A DNA stretch of 11,750 nt from an uncultured Desulfobacterales bacterium (GTDB lineage Bacteria; Desulfobacterota; Desulfobacteria; Desulfobacterales; G020354645): positions 1 through 11,750 of the forward strand of contig CAMYNZ010000078.1 of the NCBI GenBank assembly GCA_947259865.1, read 5' to 3'. The notes beneath the pieces are model-generated. The model was not told the origin of the DNA and searched no databases. It saw nothing but the letters and a program-made list of their open reading frames with translations. Positions 1-10,228 of the stretch are shown piece after piece; position 1 is the stretch's first letter, and the number at the start of each line of letters is the position of its first letter. Position numbers and translations under genes: made by a program.

Positions 1-551
1 CGGTATATTTCTTTGTCTCAAGTATTATCGCGGGGCTTTCCATGGTGATATTTGAGAGCACTTTATCCAATCGGTTTTTTAAGAACAAAATGGATGAGAC
101 CCATATGGCCGAAAAGGATACCATAGCACTGGGGTTCGGCAAGGCGGCTTCTTTTGTACTGGCCGGTTATTTTATTGTAAAGGTTATCGGGATATCAGCG
201 GGCAATAACTGGCATTTTCTGGCAACCGGCTATGGTGCCTGGTATCTGGTTGAACTGCTTGGTTTCATTGCCCTGCCTTGCTTTTTGTACGCGGTCGGTG
301 TCAGGGATAAAAATGTGACCCTGATTAAGTGGACCGCCGCATGGACCGTACTGGGTGTGGTTATCAATCGTTTTAATGTCAGTATGATTGCCTTCAACTG
401 GCATTTGCCCGCAAGTGAGAGATATTTCCCCCACTGGATGGAAATCGGTATATCGGTTTTCATCGTTACCATCGGTCTTATTGTTTTCAAATTTATTGTC
501 AACCGGATGCCGATTTTGTATGAACACCCGGATTACAAGGGTGCCCATTGA
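1..551 (+). CDS. hmcC: HmcC-like NrfD-family integral membrane subunit, 5'-truncated by the window edge
   Basis: The reading frame is open from base 3 to the stop at 549-551, so only the last 182 residues are present; the ATG at 42 is internal, because hydrophobic membrane sequence continues upstream of it. At least five hydrophobic segments are visible. Near the C-terminus is a conserved-looking stretch around ERYFPHWMEI, typical of NrfD/HmcC/PsrC quinone-interacting membrane subunits. Members of this family anchor periplasmic or cytoplasmic electron-transfer subunits and can exchange electrons with menaquinol. Assignment to HmcC, rather than another NrfD protein, rests on context: a tiny one-helix gene, a cytochrome-b-like gene and an HdrD-like iron-sulfur gene follow in the order C-D-E-F known from the Desulfovibrio hmc operon. 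hmcA (multihaem cytochrome) and hmcB should lie upstream, outside the window. The family call is firm; the exact complex name is somewhat less so. Confidence 0.85.
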   Translation, partial: VYFFVSSIIAGLSMVIFESTLSNRFFKNKMDETHMAEKDTIALGFGKAASFVLAGYFIVKVIGISAGNNWHFLATGYGAWYLVELLGFIALPCFLYAVGVRDKNVTLIKWTAAWTVLGVVINRFNVSMIAFNWHLPASERYFPHWMEIGISVFIVTIGLIVFKFIVNRMPILYEHPDYKGAH

Positions 552-632
552 GATTGATTTAACTGTAAGATATTCGATATTCTCTTTAAAGATCTTTTAA
601 CAAAGTGCTTCAAGAAAGGGACGTTACCGTTT

Positions 633-764
633 ATGGAAGGCGCAATACATACTTTACAAGAGTTTATGTTTCATACCGAAAGCATTACCTATCTCATCAT
701 CGTGGCCGCTTTGATCGCCATAACCGGATTCTGGTTGTTTCTGAACGGAGGAGATGAAGAATAA
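633..764 (+). CDS. hmcD: HmcD-like small single-helix membrane protein (43 aa)
   Basis: This small ORF runs from ATG 633 to TAA 762-764. The 43-residue product begins MEGAIHTLQEFMFHTES, has one hydrophobic helix at about residues 18-38 (YLIIVAALIAITGFWLFL) and ends in an acidic GGDEE tail, which fits a single-pass membrane peptide. A purine-rich GAAAGG at 614-619 is a weak, somewhat distant ribosome-binding site. The Desulfovibrio hmc operon encodes a 5.8-kDa HmcD between HmcC and HmcE; position, size and single-helix layout all match. Its role is unknown; it may stabilise the membrane part of the complex (inference). It lies 81 nt after the HmcC-like gene and 111 nt before the HmcE-like gene. 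A chance ORF is unlikely, because it has a proper membrane helix in exactly the expected slot. Confidence 0.72.
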   Translation: MEGAIHTLQEFMFHTESITYLIIVAALIAITGFWLFLNGGDEE

Positions 765-775
765 GGTTTTGATTC

Positions 776-815
776 GGCGTATGACTAACATTCAGGTTTC
801 GACGGAAAATACGCC
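776..815 (+). repeat. Inverted repeat between hmcD and hmcE
   Basis: GGCGTAT at 776-782 and ATACGCC at 809-815 are perfect 7-bp arms around a 26-nt loop. The loop contains a smaller TTTC/GAAA pairing. In RNA this could form a hairpin in the untranslated gap between the hmcD-like and hmcE-like genes. No T-run follows, so it is not an intrinsic terminator. It may be a processing or stability element, or chance. Confidence 0.3.
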
Positions 816-875
816 AGATCGTCGGAAGCACGTTTCAAATTATAACCATAGTGAATATAAATTAGGGAGTTTTCC

Positions 876-1553
876 ATGTATGAATTCGTAACCGGTCCAC
901 TCGCCTGGCTGGCCTTTGCAGTATTTTTTATCGGTATAATCCTACGGGTCGTCCTTTATATCAGAGGTCTTGATTGGCAGGCCGACCGGGTCACTTATAC
1001 CGTTAATGTCAAATATGGTGTCCAGGGCGCTTTGAGGTCAATCTTTTACTGGCTCTTGCCTTTTGGAACAAGAAGCTGGCGCAAAAATCCAGGATTTACT
1101 TTTCTGGTGTTTCTGCTGCATGTCGGCCTGATATTTACACCTATTTTTTTGCAGGGACACAATGTATTATTAAAAGAAAGGTGGGGTATCAGTTTGTTAA
1201 CCATTCCCGAATCCCTGGCGGACCTTTTGACCATCGCCGTGATTGTGGCGGCTGTTTTTCTGGCGCTGAGACGGATTGCTTTGACGGAGGTCAGGATTAT
1301 AACCAATGCCTATGATTACCTGATCTTGCTTATCGCCGTTGCCCCTTTTATCACCGGGATTATTGCCCACTATCAGGTTGCTGACTATCAGTTCTGGCTG
1401 ATCCTGCATATACTTTGCGGTGAAATACTGCTGATGGCCATTCCGTTTACCAAACTCTCCCATTTCATTTTGTTCTTTGCTTCCCGGGCCCAGCTTGGTA
1501 TGGATTACGGCATCAAACGCGGCGGTATGAAGGGTAAAGGATTGGCCTGGTGA
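876..1553 (+). CDS. hmcE: HmcE-like cytochrome b-type membrane subunit (NarI/DsrM-like)
   Basis: A 225-residue integral membrane protein, about 25 kDa, the size reported for Desulfovibrio HmcE. The start ATG 876 is preceded by AGGGAG (864-869) at good spacing. Hydrophobic helices lie at about residues 8-30, 74-94, 110-132, 147-165 and 173-203, in keeping with the five-helix fold of the nitrate reductase gamma subunit family. Candidate haem b ligands are H82, H95, H165, H178 and H196; H178 and H196 are 18 residues apart, the same spacing as the C-terminal histidine pair in E. coli NarI. The cytoplasmic tail is short and basic. In the family this subunit carries electrons through the membrane and docks the HdrD-like cytoplasmic protein encoded next. 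TmcC and DsrM are related, but the NrfD gene and the one-helix gene upstream favour Hmc. The gap to hmcF is widened by a 216-bp inserted element. Confidence 0.85.
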   Translation: MYEFVTGPLAWLAFAVFFIGIILRVVLYIRGLDWQADRVTYTVNVKYGVQGALRSIFYWLLPFGTRSWRKNPGFTFLVFLLHVGLIFTPIFLQGHNVLLKERWGISLLTIPESLADLLTIAVIVAAVFLALRRIALTEVRIITNAYDYLILLIAVAPFITGIIAHYQVADYQFWLILHILCGEILLMAIPFTKLSHFILFFASRAQLGMDYGIKRGGMKGKGLAW

Positions 1554-1578
1554 GATTTTATATTAACCCATTAATAAC

Positions 1579-1612
1579 TCAGGGGACGGGGTGTTTTTTT
1601 CTCGCCAAGATG
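1579..1612 (+). repeat. Left terminal inverted repeat of the MITE-like element
   Basis: This is a 34-bp arm starting TCAGGGGACGGGGTG, then T7, and ending CAAGATG. It differs from the reverse complement of 1761-1794 at four positions (1586, 1593, 1602 and 1605). It starts 26 bp after the hmcE stop codon. Confidence 0.75.
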
Positions 1613-1725
1613 ATCGCCCCGGTAGTTCTAATGGACAAAGGGCTATTGCCGCGTAAAAGGCAAAACGTTGAGTCGGTTCTTGTTCGAGTGATATTTTTAA
1701 ACCGGTGGTGGTAAAATGTAAGGCA

Positions 1726-1753
1726 GTTGCCGCTGTCAGGCTTGGCAGGCAAC
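1726..1753 (+). repeat. Internal hairpin in the MITE-like element
   Basis: GTTGCC (1726-1731) pairs with GGCAAC (1748-1753). Inside these, TGTCA (1734-1738... read from T1734 with one bulge region) can pair with TGGCA at 1743-1747 with one wobble, around a short loop. This subterminal hairpin lies just inside the right terminal repeat. There is no comparably strong partner at the left end. Confidence 0.4.
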
Positions 1754-1760
1754 AACCCGG

Positions 1761-1794
1761 CATCTTGTCGTGAAAAAAATACCCCGACCCCTGA
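1761..1794 (-). repeat. Right terminal inverted repeat of the MITE-like element
   Basis: This 34-bp arm is complementary to 1579-1612 with four mismatches. Read on the minus strand it begins TCAGGGGTCGGGGTA followed by T7. It ends 19 bp before the hmcF start codon, so the hmcF ribosome-binding site lies just outside the element. Confidence 0.75.
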
Positions 1795-1813
1795 TACAAT
1801 TAAGGAAACAAAA

Positions 1814-3199
1814 ATGCCTGAAGGAAAACTTTGCAACAAACAGATGATTGACACCAAAGAACAACTCGAGGCGCTTCTGGCAGACAAAAGCGGCAAGCAA
1901 TACTATGAAGAGATGAACCATCTCGATGTCGATAAAAAAGCACTGGCGGCAACCCTCAAAAAAGTCGTTAAGTCCCGTTTTAAGACCTGGCTCGAAATAT
2001 GCTCCCATTGCGGTTTATGTGCCGAGAGCTGTTTTTACTATTTGGCCAACGACAACGATCCTACCCAGGTACCCTCCTACAAGATCCAAAAGACCCTCGG
2101 GCAGCTGTTGCGGCGCAAAGGGGATGTGGATAATGCCTTTATGCAGACATGCATGGACACCGCTTTTTCAAAGTGCACGTGCTGCACGCGTTGCGGTGTA
2201 TATTGCCCCTTTGGTATCGACACCGGTGTCATGTTTGCTTATTTGCGGGGCATTCTCTTTTCCCAGGGATTTTCTCCCTGGGAAATGAAGATCGGTACGG
2301 GTATGCACCGCATTTACCGGGCCCAGATGGATGTTACCGTAGAAGACTGGGTCGAAACCTGCGAATGGATGGCAGAAGAATATGAGGACGACTGGCCCGG
2401 TTTGAAAATCCCCGTTGATGTTGAAAATGCAGACATCATGTATACCGTAAATGCCCGGGAACCCAAACACTACCCGGAAGATCTGGCGGAGGCGGCTATT
2501 TTGTTTCATGTGGCCGGGGAAAATTGGACCGTGCCCAGTGAAGGTTGGGAAGAAACCAGCCTGGCCATGTTTGCCGGCGATGCGGCTGCCTGCAAAATGC
2601 AGGTAGAATCGGTATATGCTGCCATGGATCGATTAAAAGCCAAGCGTATGGTCGTCACCGAATGCGGTCACGCCTACCGGGCAACGGTTATCGAAGGTCC
2701 TTACTGGGCCGGTATCAAAAACGGCAAAACACCCATTGATAGTATCCACTATGTTGAATGGGTTGCCGAGGCGCTGCGGACCGGCAAACTCAAGATTGAT
2801 CCTGCCAAAAAAATAAAGGAGCCTGTCACCTATCAGGATTCATGCAATTACATCAGAAACGGCGGGCTTGGCGATGTCGCCCGGGAAATAATGGGCTATA
2901 TCGCAGAGGACTTCCGGGAAATGAACCCCTGCCGGGAACACAATTTCTGCTGCGGTGGCGGCGGGGGTCTCAACGGTATCGGCCGTTACCGGCAGCAACG
3001 CAATATCGGACTTAAGGTCAAACGTGACCAGATTCTGGCAACGGGCGCCAAGCTGGTGGTATCGCCCTGCCACAACTGTTGGGATGCCATCCGAGACCTG
3101 GAGGAGATCTATAAGGTTGGCATCCGGTGGACCTTTCTAAAACCACTGCTCATCAACATGCTGAAAGTACCCGAACATCTGAAGCCTCAAGAAGCCTAA
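1814..3199 (+). CDS. hmcF: HmcF-like cytoplasmic iron-sulfur protein (HdrD/CCG family)
   Basis: The start chosen is ATG 1814, with AAGGAAA at 1802-1808 as ribosome-binding site. The frame stays open upstream to ATG 1727, but that part lies in the inserted element. The product has 461 residues, about 52 kDa, matching Desulfovibrio HmcF (52.7 kDa). Two ferredoxin-type [4Fe-4S] motifs are visible: C63-C66-C69-C73, and C121-C124-C127-C131 followed by Pro. The C-terminal half has a degenerate first CCG repeat (C284 in TECGHAY) and a complete second one (C344, C379-C380 followed by a glycine run, C419 and C422). This is the HdrD/DsrK/TmcB architecture, which binds an additional, unusual cluster. 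No signal peptide or membrane helix is seen, so it should sit on the cytoplasmic face, bound to the HmcE-like subunit, passing electrons between the membrane and cytoplasmic partners. A terminator follows directly. TmcB is the main alternative name. Confidence 0.87.
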   Translation: MPEGKLCNKQMIDTKEQLEALLADKSGKQYYEEMNHLDVDKKALAATLKKVVKSRFKTWLEICSHCGLCAESCFYYLANDNDPTQVPSYKIQKTLGQLLRRKGDVDNAFMQTCMDTAFSKCTCCTRCGVYCPFGIDTGVMFAYLRGILFSQGFSPWEMKIGTGMHRIYRAQMDVTVEDWVETCEWMAEEYEDDWPGLKIPVDVENADIMYTVNAREPKHYPEDLAEAAILFHVAGENWTVPSEGWEETSLAMFAGDAAACKMQVESVYAAMDRLKAKRMVVTECGHAYRATVIEGPYWAGIKNGKTPIDSIHYVEWVAEALRTGKLKIDPAKKIKEPVTYQDSCNYIRNGGLGDVAREIMGYIAEDFREMNPCREHNFCCGGGGGLNGIGRYRQQRNIGLKVKRDQILATGAKLVVSPCHNCWDAIRDLEEIYKVGIRWTFLKPLLINMLKVPEHLKPQEA

Positions 3200-3230
3200 A
3201 CGCACAGCCAGGTGGGTACAGCAGTAAACG

Positions 3231-3266
3231 AGGGCGGGAAAATCTATTTTCCGCCCTTATTTTTTT
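3231..3266 (+). terminator. Rho-independent terminator of the hmc operon
   Basis: AGGGCGGGAAAA pairs with TTTTCCGCCCT across a TCTA loop, with one bulged G. The stem is followed by TAT6. It begins 31 nt after the hmcF stop codon and closes the operon; no further gene shares the transcript. Confidence 0.9.
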
Positions 3267-3281
3267 GAAAATTATATCTGC

Positions 3282-3311
3282 TTGACAGCCCAGAACCGAT
3301 CTCGGTAGATT
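3282..3311 (+). promoter_or_regulatory. Sigma-70-like promoter of the fumarase gene
   Basis: A perfect -35 box TTGACA (3282-3287) is followed after 18 bp by TAGATT (3306-3311), a four-of-six match to TATAAT. It lies between the hmc terminator and the fumarase start, which implies a leader of roughly 55 nt. No clear operator palindrome is seen nearby. Confidence 0.6.
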
Positions 3312-3372
3312 TCTATTGCCATCCACCAAATTTTGTTGATTCACTGGATCATATAAAAGGAGAATACCCGCC

Positions 3373-4980
3373 ATGGCCGATTTTCAGTATCAGGATATGC
3401 TACCGCTGGCTGAGGATAGGACGCAATACCGTAAATTAACGCAAAAATTTGTTTCAAAAAAAGATTTTGACGGAACCAAGATGTTAAAGATTGCACCCCA
3501 GGGACTGACAATGCTGGCCGAGCAGGCTTTTAAAGATGTATCTCATTTCCTGCGATCTGCTCATTTGCAGCAGCTGGCCGGGATCCTTGAGGATCCGGAC
3601 AGTTCCGATAACGACCGGTTTGTGGCCCTCGAGCTGTTGAAAAATGCCTCTATTGCTGCTGATGGCCTATTCCCGATGTGCCAGGATACGGGCACGGCCA
3701 TCGTGATTGGTAAAAAGGGCCAGCAGGTCTGGACCGGATGTTGCGATGAAGCGGCCCTTTCCCGGGGCATCTATAATGCCTATACCCGCAACAATCTTCG
3801 ATATTCACAAAATGCACCCACAACGATGTTTGAGGAGATAAATACCGGCAGCAACCTGCCGGCCCAGATCGATCTGTATGCCTGCCAGGGGGATAACTAC
3901 AAATTTCTTTTCATTGCCAAGGGCGGCGGATCAGCCAACAAAACCTATCTATTTCAGGAAACAAAGGCCATTTTGACCCCCCAAAATCTCATCAAGTTAA
4001 TGACCGAAAAAATGAAGTCATTGGGCACGGCCGCCTGTCCGCCTTATCATTTGGCTTTTGCAGTCGGCGGGACCTCGGCCGAAATGAACCTGAAAACAGT
4101 CAAGCTGGCAACGGCCGGGTATCTTGATGATCTCCCGACCCGGGGCAGTGAAAGCGGCCATGCATTCCGTGATCTGGAACTCGAAAATCAGCTATTGAAA
4201 ATTTCTCGCGAACTTGGAATCGGTGCTCAATTCGGCGGTGCGTATTTTTGCCACGATGTGCGTGTGGTGCGGCTTCCGCGTCACGGCGCATCTTGCCCCA
4301 TCGGTCTGGGTGTCAGTTGCAGTGCTGACAGAAATATCAAAGCCAAAATTACCACCGACGGTATATTTTTGGAGCAACTTGAAACCGATCCCTCAAAGTA
4401 TTTACCCGAACCCCGGGGGGACGAAGAAGCAGCCTTGCAGATTGATTTGGACCAACCCATGGATGATATTCGGGCGATTTTAAGCCAATATCCGGTTGCA
4501 ACCCGTATGTTGCTGACCGGTAAAATCGTCGTGGCCAGGGATATCGCCCATGCCAAATTAAGCCAACGATTGGAACGCGGTGAAGGCCTGCCCGATTACT
4601 TCAAAAAACATATCATTTATTATGCCGGTCCGGCCAAGACCCCTGATGGATATCCATCCGGGTCATTTGGACCGACAACCGCCGGCCGGATGGATCCCTA
4701 CGTACCGATATTTCAACAACAAGGCGGGTCTCTGGTTATGCTGGCAAAAGGTAATCGCTCAAAACAGGTTGTCAGCGCCTGCAATCAGTATGGTGGATTC
4801 TACCTGGGGTCTATCGGGGGTCCGGCCGCACGCTTGGGTAAAGAATGCATTACGAATGTTGAGACCCTTGAATACCCAGAATTGGGTATGGAAGCCATAT
4901 TTCTGATCACGGTTAAAGATTTTCCTGCCTTCATTATTATTGACGACAAAGGCCATGACTTTTTTGAAAGCCTGTTGTAA
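3373..4980 (+). CDS. fumA: Class I fumarate hydratase, single chain, [4Fe-4S] type
   Basis: It catalyses reversible hydration of fumarate to L-malate in the cytoplasm, as part of the TCA cycle or fumarate/succinate interconversion. The 535-residue product is close to the length of E. coli FumA/FumB (548). It combines the alpha part (CQDTGTA motif, C103; [10 protein letters not shown]222; HGASCP and [15 protein letters not shown]316) with the beta part ([13 protein letters not shown] near 382; [14 protein letters not shown] near 428-441), so it is the fused form rather than the split TtdA/TtdB type. C103, C222 and C316 correspond to the three cluster ligands of the family; the fourth iron site is left open for substrate, making the enzyme oxygen-sensitive. 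The start ATG 3373 has AAGGAGA upstream at about 9-nt spacing. It is monocistronic: promoter upstream, about 350 nt of non-coding DNA downstream. Tartrate dehydratase activity is a minor alternative. Confidence 0.93.
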   Translation: MADFQYQDMLPLAEDRTQYRKLTQKFVSKKDFDGTKMLKIAPQGLTMLAEQAFKDVSHFLRSAHLQQLAGILEDPDSSDNDRFVALELLKNASIAADGLFPMCQDTGTAIVIGKKGQQVWTGCCDEAALSRGIYNAYTRNNLRYSQNAPTTMFEEINTGSNLPAQIDLYACQGDNYKFLFIAKGGGSANKTYLFQETKAILTPQNLIKLMTEKMKSLGTAACPPYHLAFAVGGTSAEMNLKTVKLATAGYLDDLPTRGSESGHAFRDLELENQLLKISRELGIGAQFGGAYFCHDVRVVRLPRHGASCPIGLGVSCSADRNIKAKITTDGIFLEQLETDPSKYLPEPRGDEEAALQIDLDQPMDDIRAILSQYPVATRMLLTGKIVVARDIAHAKLSQRLERGEGLPDYFKKHIIYYAGPAKTPDGYPSGSFGPTTAGRMDPYVPIFQQQGGSLVMLAKGNRSKQVVSACNQYGGFYLGSIGGPAARLGKECITNVETLEYPELGMEAIFLITVKDFPAFIIIDDKGHDFFESLL

Positions 4981-4998
4981 CCGTCTGAAATTAAGTGC

Positions 4999-5080
4999 AA
5001 ACCCGGGCATAGGGGTCGCCTCGCAGTGAGACCCGTGGCAACCACCCGTCGTGGATCGCACATCATGGCATTCCGGGTTT
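4999..5080 (+). other. Inverted-repeat-rich segment after fumarase: possible folded 3' UTR, terminator or small RNA
   Basis: AAACCCGG (4999-5006) pairs perfectly with CCGGGTTT (5073-5080), with CAT/ATG pairing just inside. The enclosed bases can form smaller hairpins: GGGTC 5013-5017 with GACCC 5030-5034, and GTGG/CCAC/GTGG at 5035-5038, 5042-5045 and 5051-5054 with two mutually exclusive pairings. Five T's overlap and follow the outer stem (5078-5082), so it may end the fumarase transcript. I do not recognise a known riboswitch or RNA family. No gene is present. Confidence 0.35.
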
Positions 5081-5082
5081 TT

Positions 5083-8870
<3,788 letters not shown>

Positions 8871-8890
8871 TCAGACTCGCGGCAATTACA

Positions 8891-8933
8891 AAAAAACGGG
8901 GCCATTTGCAACGCGCAAATGGCCCCGTTTTTT
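8891..8933 (+). terminator. Strong rho-independent terminator after PFOR
   Basis: A perfect 19-bp stem pairs 8891-8909 (A6, then CGGGGCCATTTGC) with 8915-8933 (GCAAATGGCCCCG, then T6) around a five-base loop. The A-run on the left makes it symmetric, so it could also stop minus-strand transcription. It lies 20 nt after the PFOR stop codon. Confidence 0.93.
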
Positions 8934-8960
8934 ACAAATGACAGCAAAGATCGAATCAGC

Positions 8961-10205
8961 ATGCATCGCCAGCCATCGATAACCGAGTTTTTAGGCCTGC
9001 AAAGAAGCACGGTCGGTGTGCTATTTATGATTATTCTTGTGGGTATGGGCGAGAGAATGGCTGAACGGTTTTTACCGATTTATCTTATGGCTCTCGGTGG
9101 CGGTGCCCTGTCAATCGGTATCCTAAATGGTCTCGACAATTTGTTATCCGCTTTATATTCCTTTCCCGGGGGCTATCTTTCGGATCGATTCGGTACCAAG
9201 CGAGCCCTTTTATTTTTCAATTTGGTTGCCATGGGCGGATTTGTTATCGTTATTGTGATACCTGCCTGGCAGGCTGTTTTATGCGGTGCAATATTTTTTC
9301 TGTCCTGGACGGCTATATCCCTGCCGGCAACCATGAGTCTGATTGCCAGGGTATTGCCGATGAACAAACGCACCATGGGTGTAACCATGCATTCTCTGGT
9401 TCGCAGGATCCCAATGGCCCTGGGTCCGATTTTAGGTGGCCTGTGTATCGGTTTGTGGGGCGAGCGCAACGGGGTCCGGACCGCCTTTGTATTCGCTTTT
9501 CTCTTGGCACTTCTGGCAACCGTTCTTCAGCAAAAGCTGATTGAAGATGCGTCGGCAGAATCATCCGGAACAGGCGGCAGCAACACGCCCGAAAAGAACC
9601 CGCTAAAACTTTTTAGTCTGATGGGGGCGTCACTCAAACGGCTGCTTGTTTGCGATATCCTGATACGGTTTTGTGAACAGATTCCGTATGCTTTTGTGGT
9701 GGTATGGAGTATGAAAACCATCGCCAACCCGGTAACCGCATTCCATTTTGGCTTGCTGACCAGTATTGAAATGGCTACGGCCATGCTGGTCTATATCCCG
9801 GTTGCCTACCTTGCTGATAGGAGCACCAAAAAACCCTTTGTGGTAACAACCTTTGTTTTTTTCACATTTTTTCCACTGCTGCTGTTGTTCAGTCAGTCAT
9901 TTTTTTGGCTGGTCTTTGCATTTATACTGAGGGGTCTCAAGGAATTTGGAGAACCCACGCGCAAGGCCCTGATCATGGATCTTGCACCGGAAAACCGCAA
10001 AGCCGGTATGTTCGGTCTTTATTATCTTTTACGGGATGTTGTTGTATCGCTTGCTGCTTTTGGCGGGGCTTTTCTGTGGCAGATAAGTCCGGCCACCAAT
10101 TTTGGGGTTGCCTTTTTATTCGGCGTCTCCGGGACGGTTGGATTTGCCTTATGGGGGCAGGATTTGCAATCGCGCAAGGCCGGTTTGATCGATAACAATC
10201 GGTAG
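8961..10205 (+). CDS. Major facilitator superfamily transporter, substrate unknown
   Basis: A 414-residue membrane protein with about 12 hydrophobic helices in two halves, split by a hydrophilic loop at about residues 195-215. The loop between helices 2 and 3 has the MFS signature: G71, D75, R76, G78 and K80/R81 in GGYLSDRFGTKR. A weaker version occurs in the second half (VAYLADRSTKKP, 281-292). Acidic and basic residues in the first helix region (GERMAERFLP) may matter for ion coupling, but substrate cannot be read from sequence; drug, sugar or organic-anion efflux are all possible. The frame is open up to ATG 8919, but that codon lies in the PFOR terminator stem, so ATG 8961 is preferred, although it has no clear Shine-Dalgarno sequence. 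The first membrane helix starts around residue 17, so a later start would damage it. The gene is convergent with the actin-like gene, 23 nt apart. Confidence 0.85.
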   Translation: MHRQPSITEFLGLQRSTVGVLFMIILVGMGERMAERFLPIYLMALGGGALSIGILNGLDNLLSALYSFPGGYLSDRFGTKRALLFFNLVAMGGFVIVIVIPAWQAVLCGAIFFLSWTAISLPATMSLIARVLPMNKRTMGVTMHSLVRRIPMALGPILGGLCIGLWGERNGVRTAFVFAFLLALLATVLQQKLIEDASAESSGTGGSNTPEKNPLKLFSLMGASLKRLLVCDILIRFCEQIPYAFVVVWSMKTIANPVTAFHFGLLTSIEMATAMLVYIPVAYLADRSTKKPFVVTTFVFFTFFPLLLLFSQSFFWLVFAFILRGLKEFGEPTRKALIMDLAPENRKAGMFGLYYLLRDVVVSLAAFGGAFLWQISPATNFGVAFLFGVSGTVGFALWGQDLQSRKAGLIDNNR

Positions 10206-10228
10206 ATATGAGTGATACAGGTATCTAT

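Larger units (their letters stand above)
1579..1794. mobile_element. 216-bp MITE-like element with 34-bp terminal inverted repeats
   Basis: The segment between hmcE and hmcF is bounded by two 34-bp arms. The left arm (1579-1612) matches the reverse complement of the right arm (1761-1794) at 30 of 34 positions, without gaps. Both ends read TCAGGGG[A/T]CGGGGT[G/A] inward, then seven T, then C.CG.CAAGATG. The 148-bp interior has no credible gene; minus-strand frames through it are short and featureless. A further hairpin sits inside near the right end. A short non-coding segment with long imperfect terminal repeats is the layout of a miniature inverted-repeat element moved in trans. I see no convincing target duplication: TTAAT occurs outside the left arm and its complement ATTAA outside the right, offset by one base and inverted rather than direct. 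No transposase is in the window. It could instead be a large folded RNA element of the hmc transcript, but the arms are too long for chance. Confidence 0.7.

Noticed and set aside
585..600. Near-palindrome around AAAGATCTTT between hmcC and hmcD
   Set aside because: AT-rich with one mismatch beyond ten bases, no T-run, and no known operator match; likely chance.
1727..1813. N-terminal extension of hmcF to ATG 1727
   Set aside because: The extra 29 codons lie inside the MITE-like element and its right terminal repeat, the extended protein would exceed the usual HmcF size, and ATG 1814 has its own ribosome-binding site.
876..3199. Assignment of the membrane/iron-sulfur pair as DsrMK or TmcCB
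   Set aside because: Related families, but the upstream NrfD-type subunit plus one-helix small gene and the protein sizes fit the HmcC-D-E-F order better.
8919..8960. Transporter start at ATG 8919
   Set aside because: That codon is in the right arm of the PFOR terminator stem, with no possible ribosome-binding site outside the hairpin; the extra residues show no family features.
10206..10228. Bidirectional terminator between the convergent transporter and actin-like genes
   Set aside because: Only a five-bp GATAC/GTATC pairing is present in this 23-bp gap, too weak to call.
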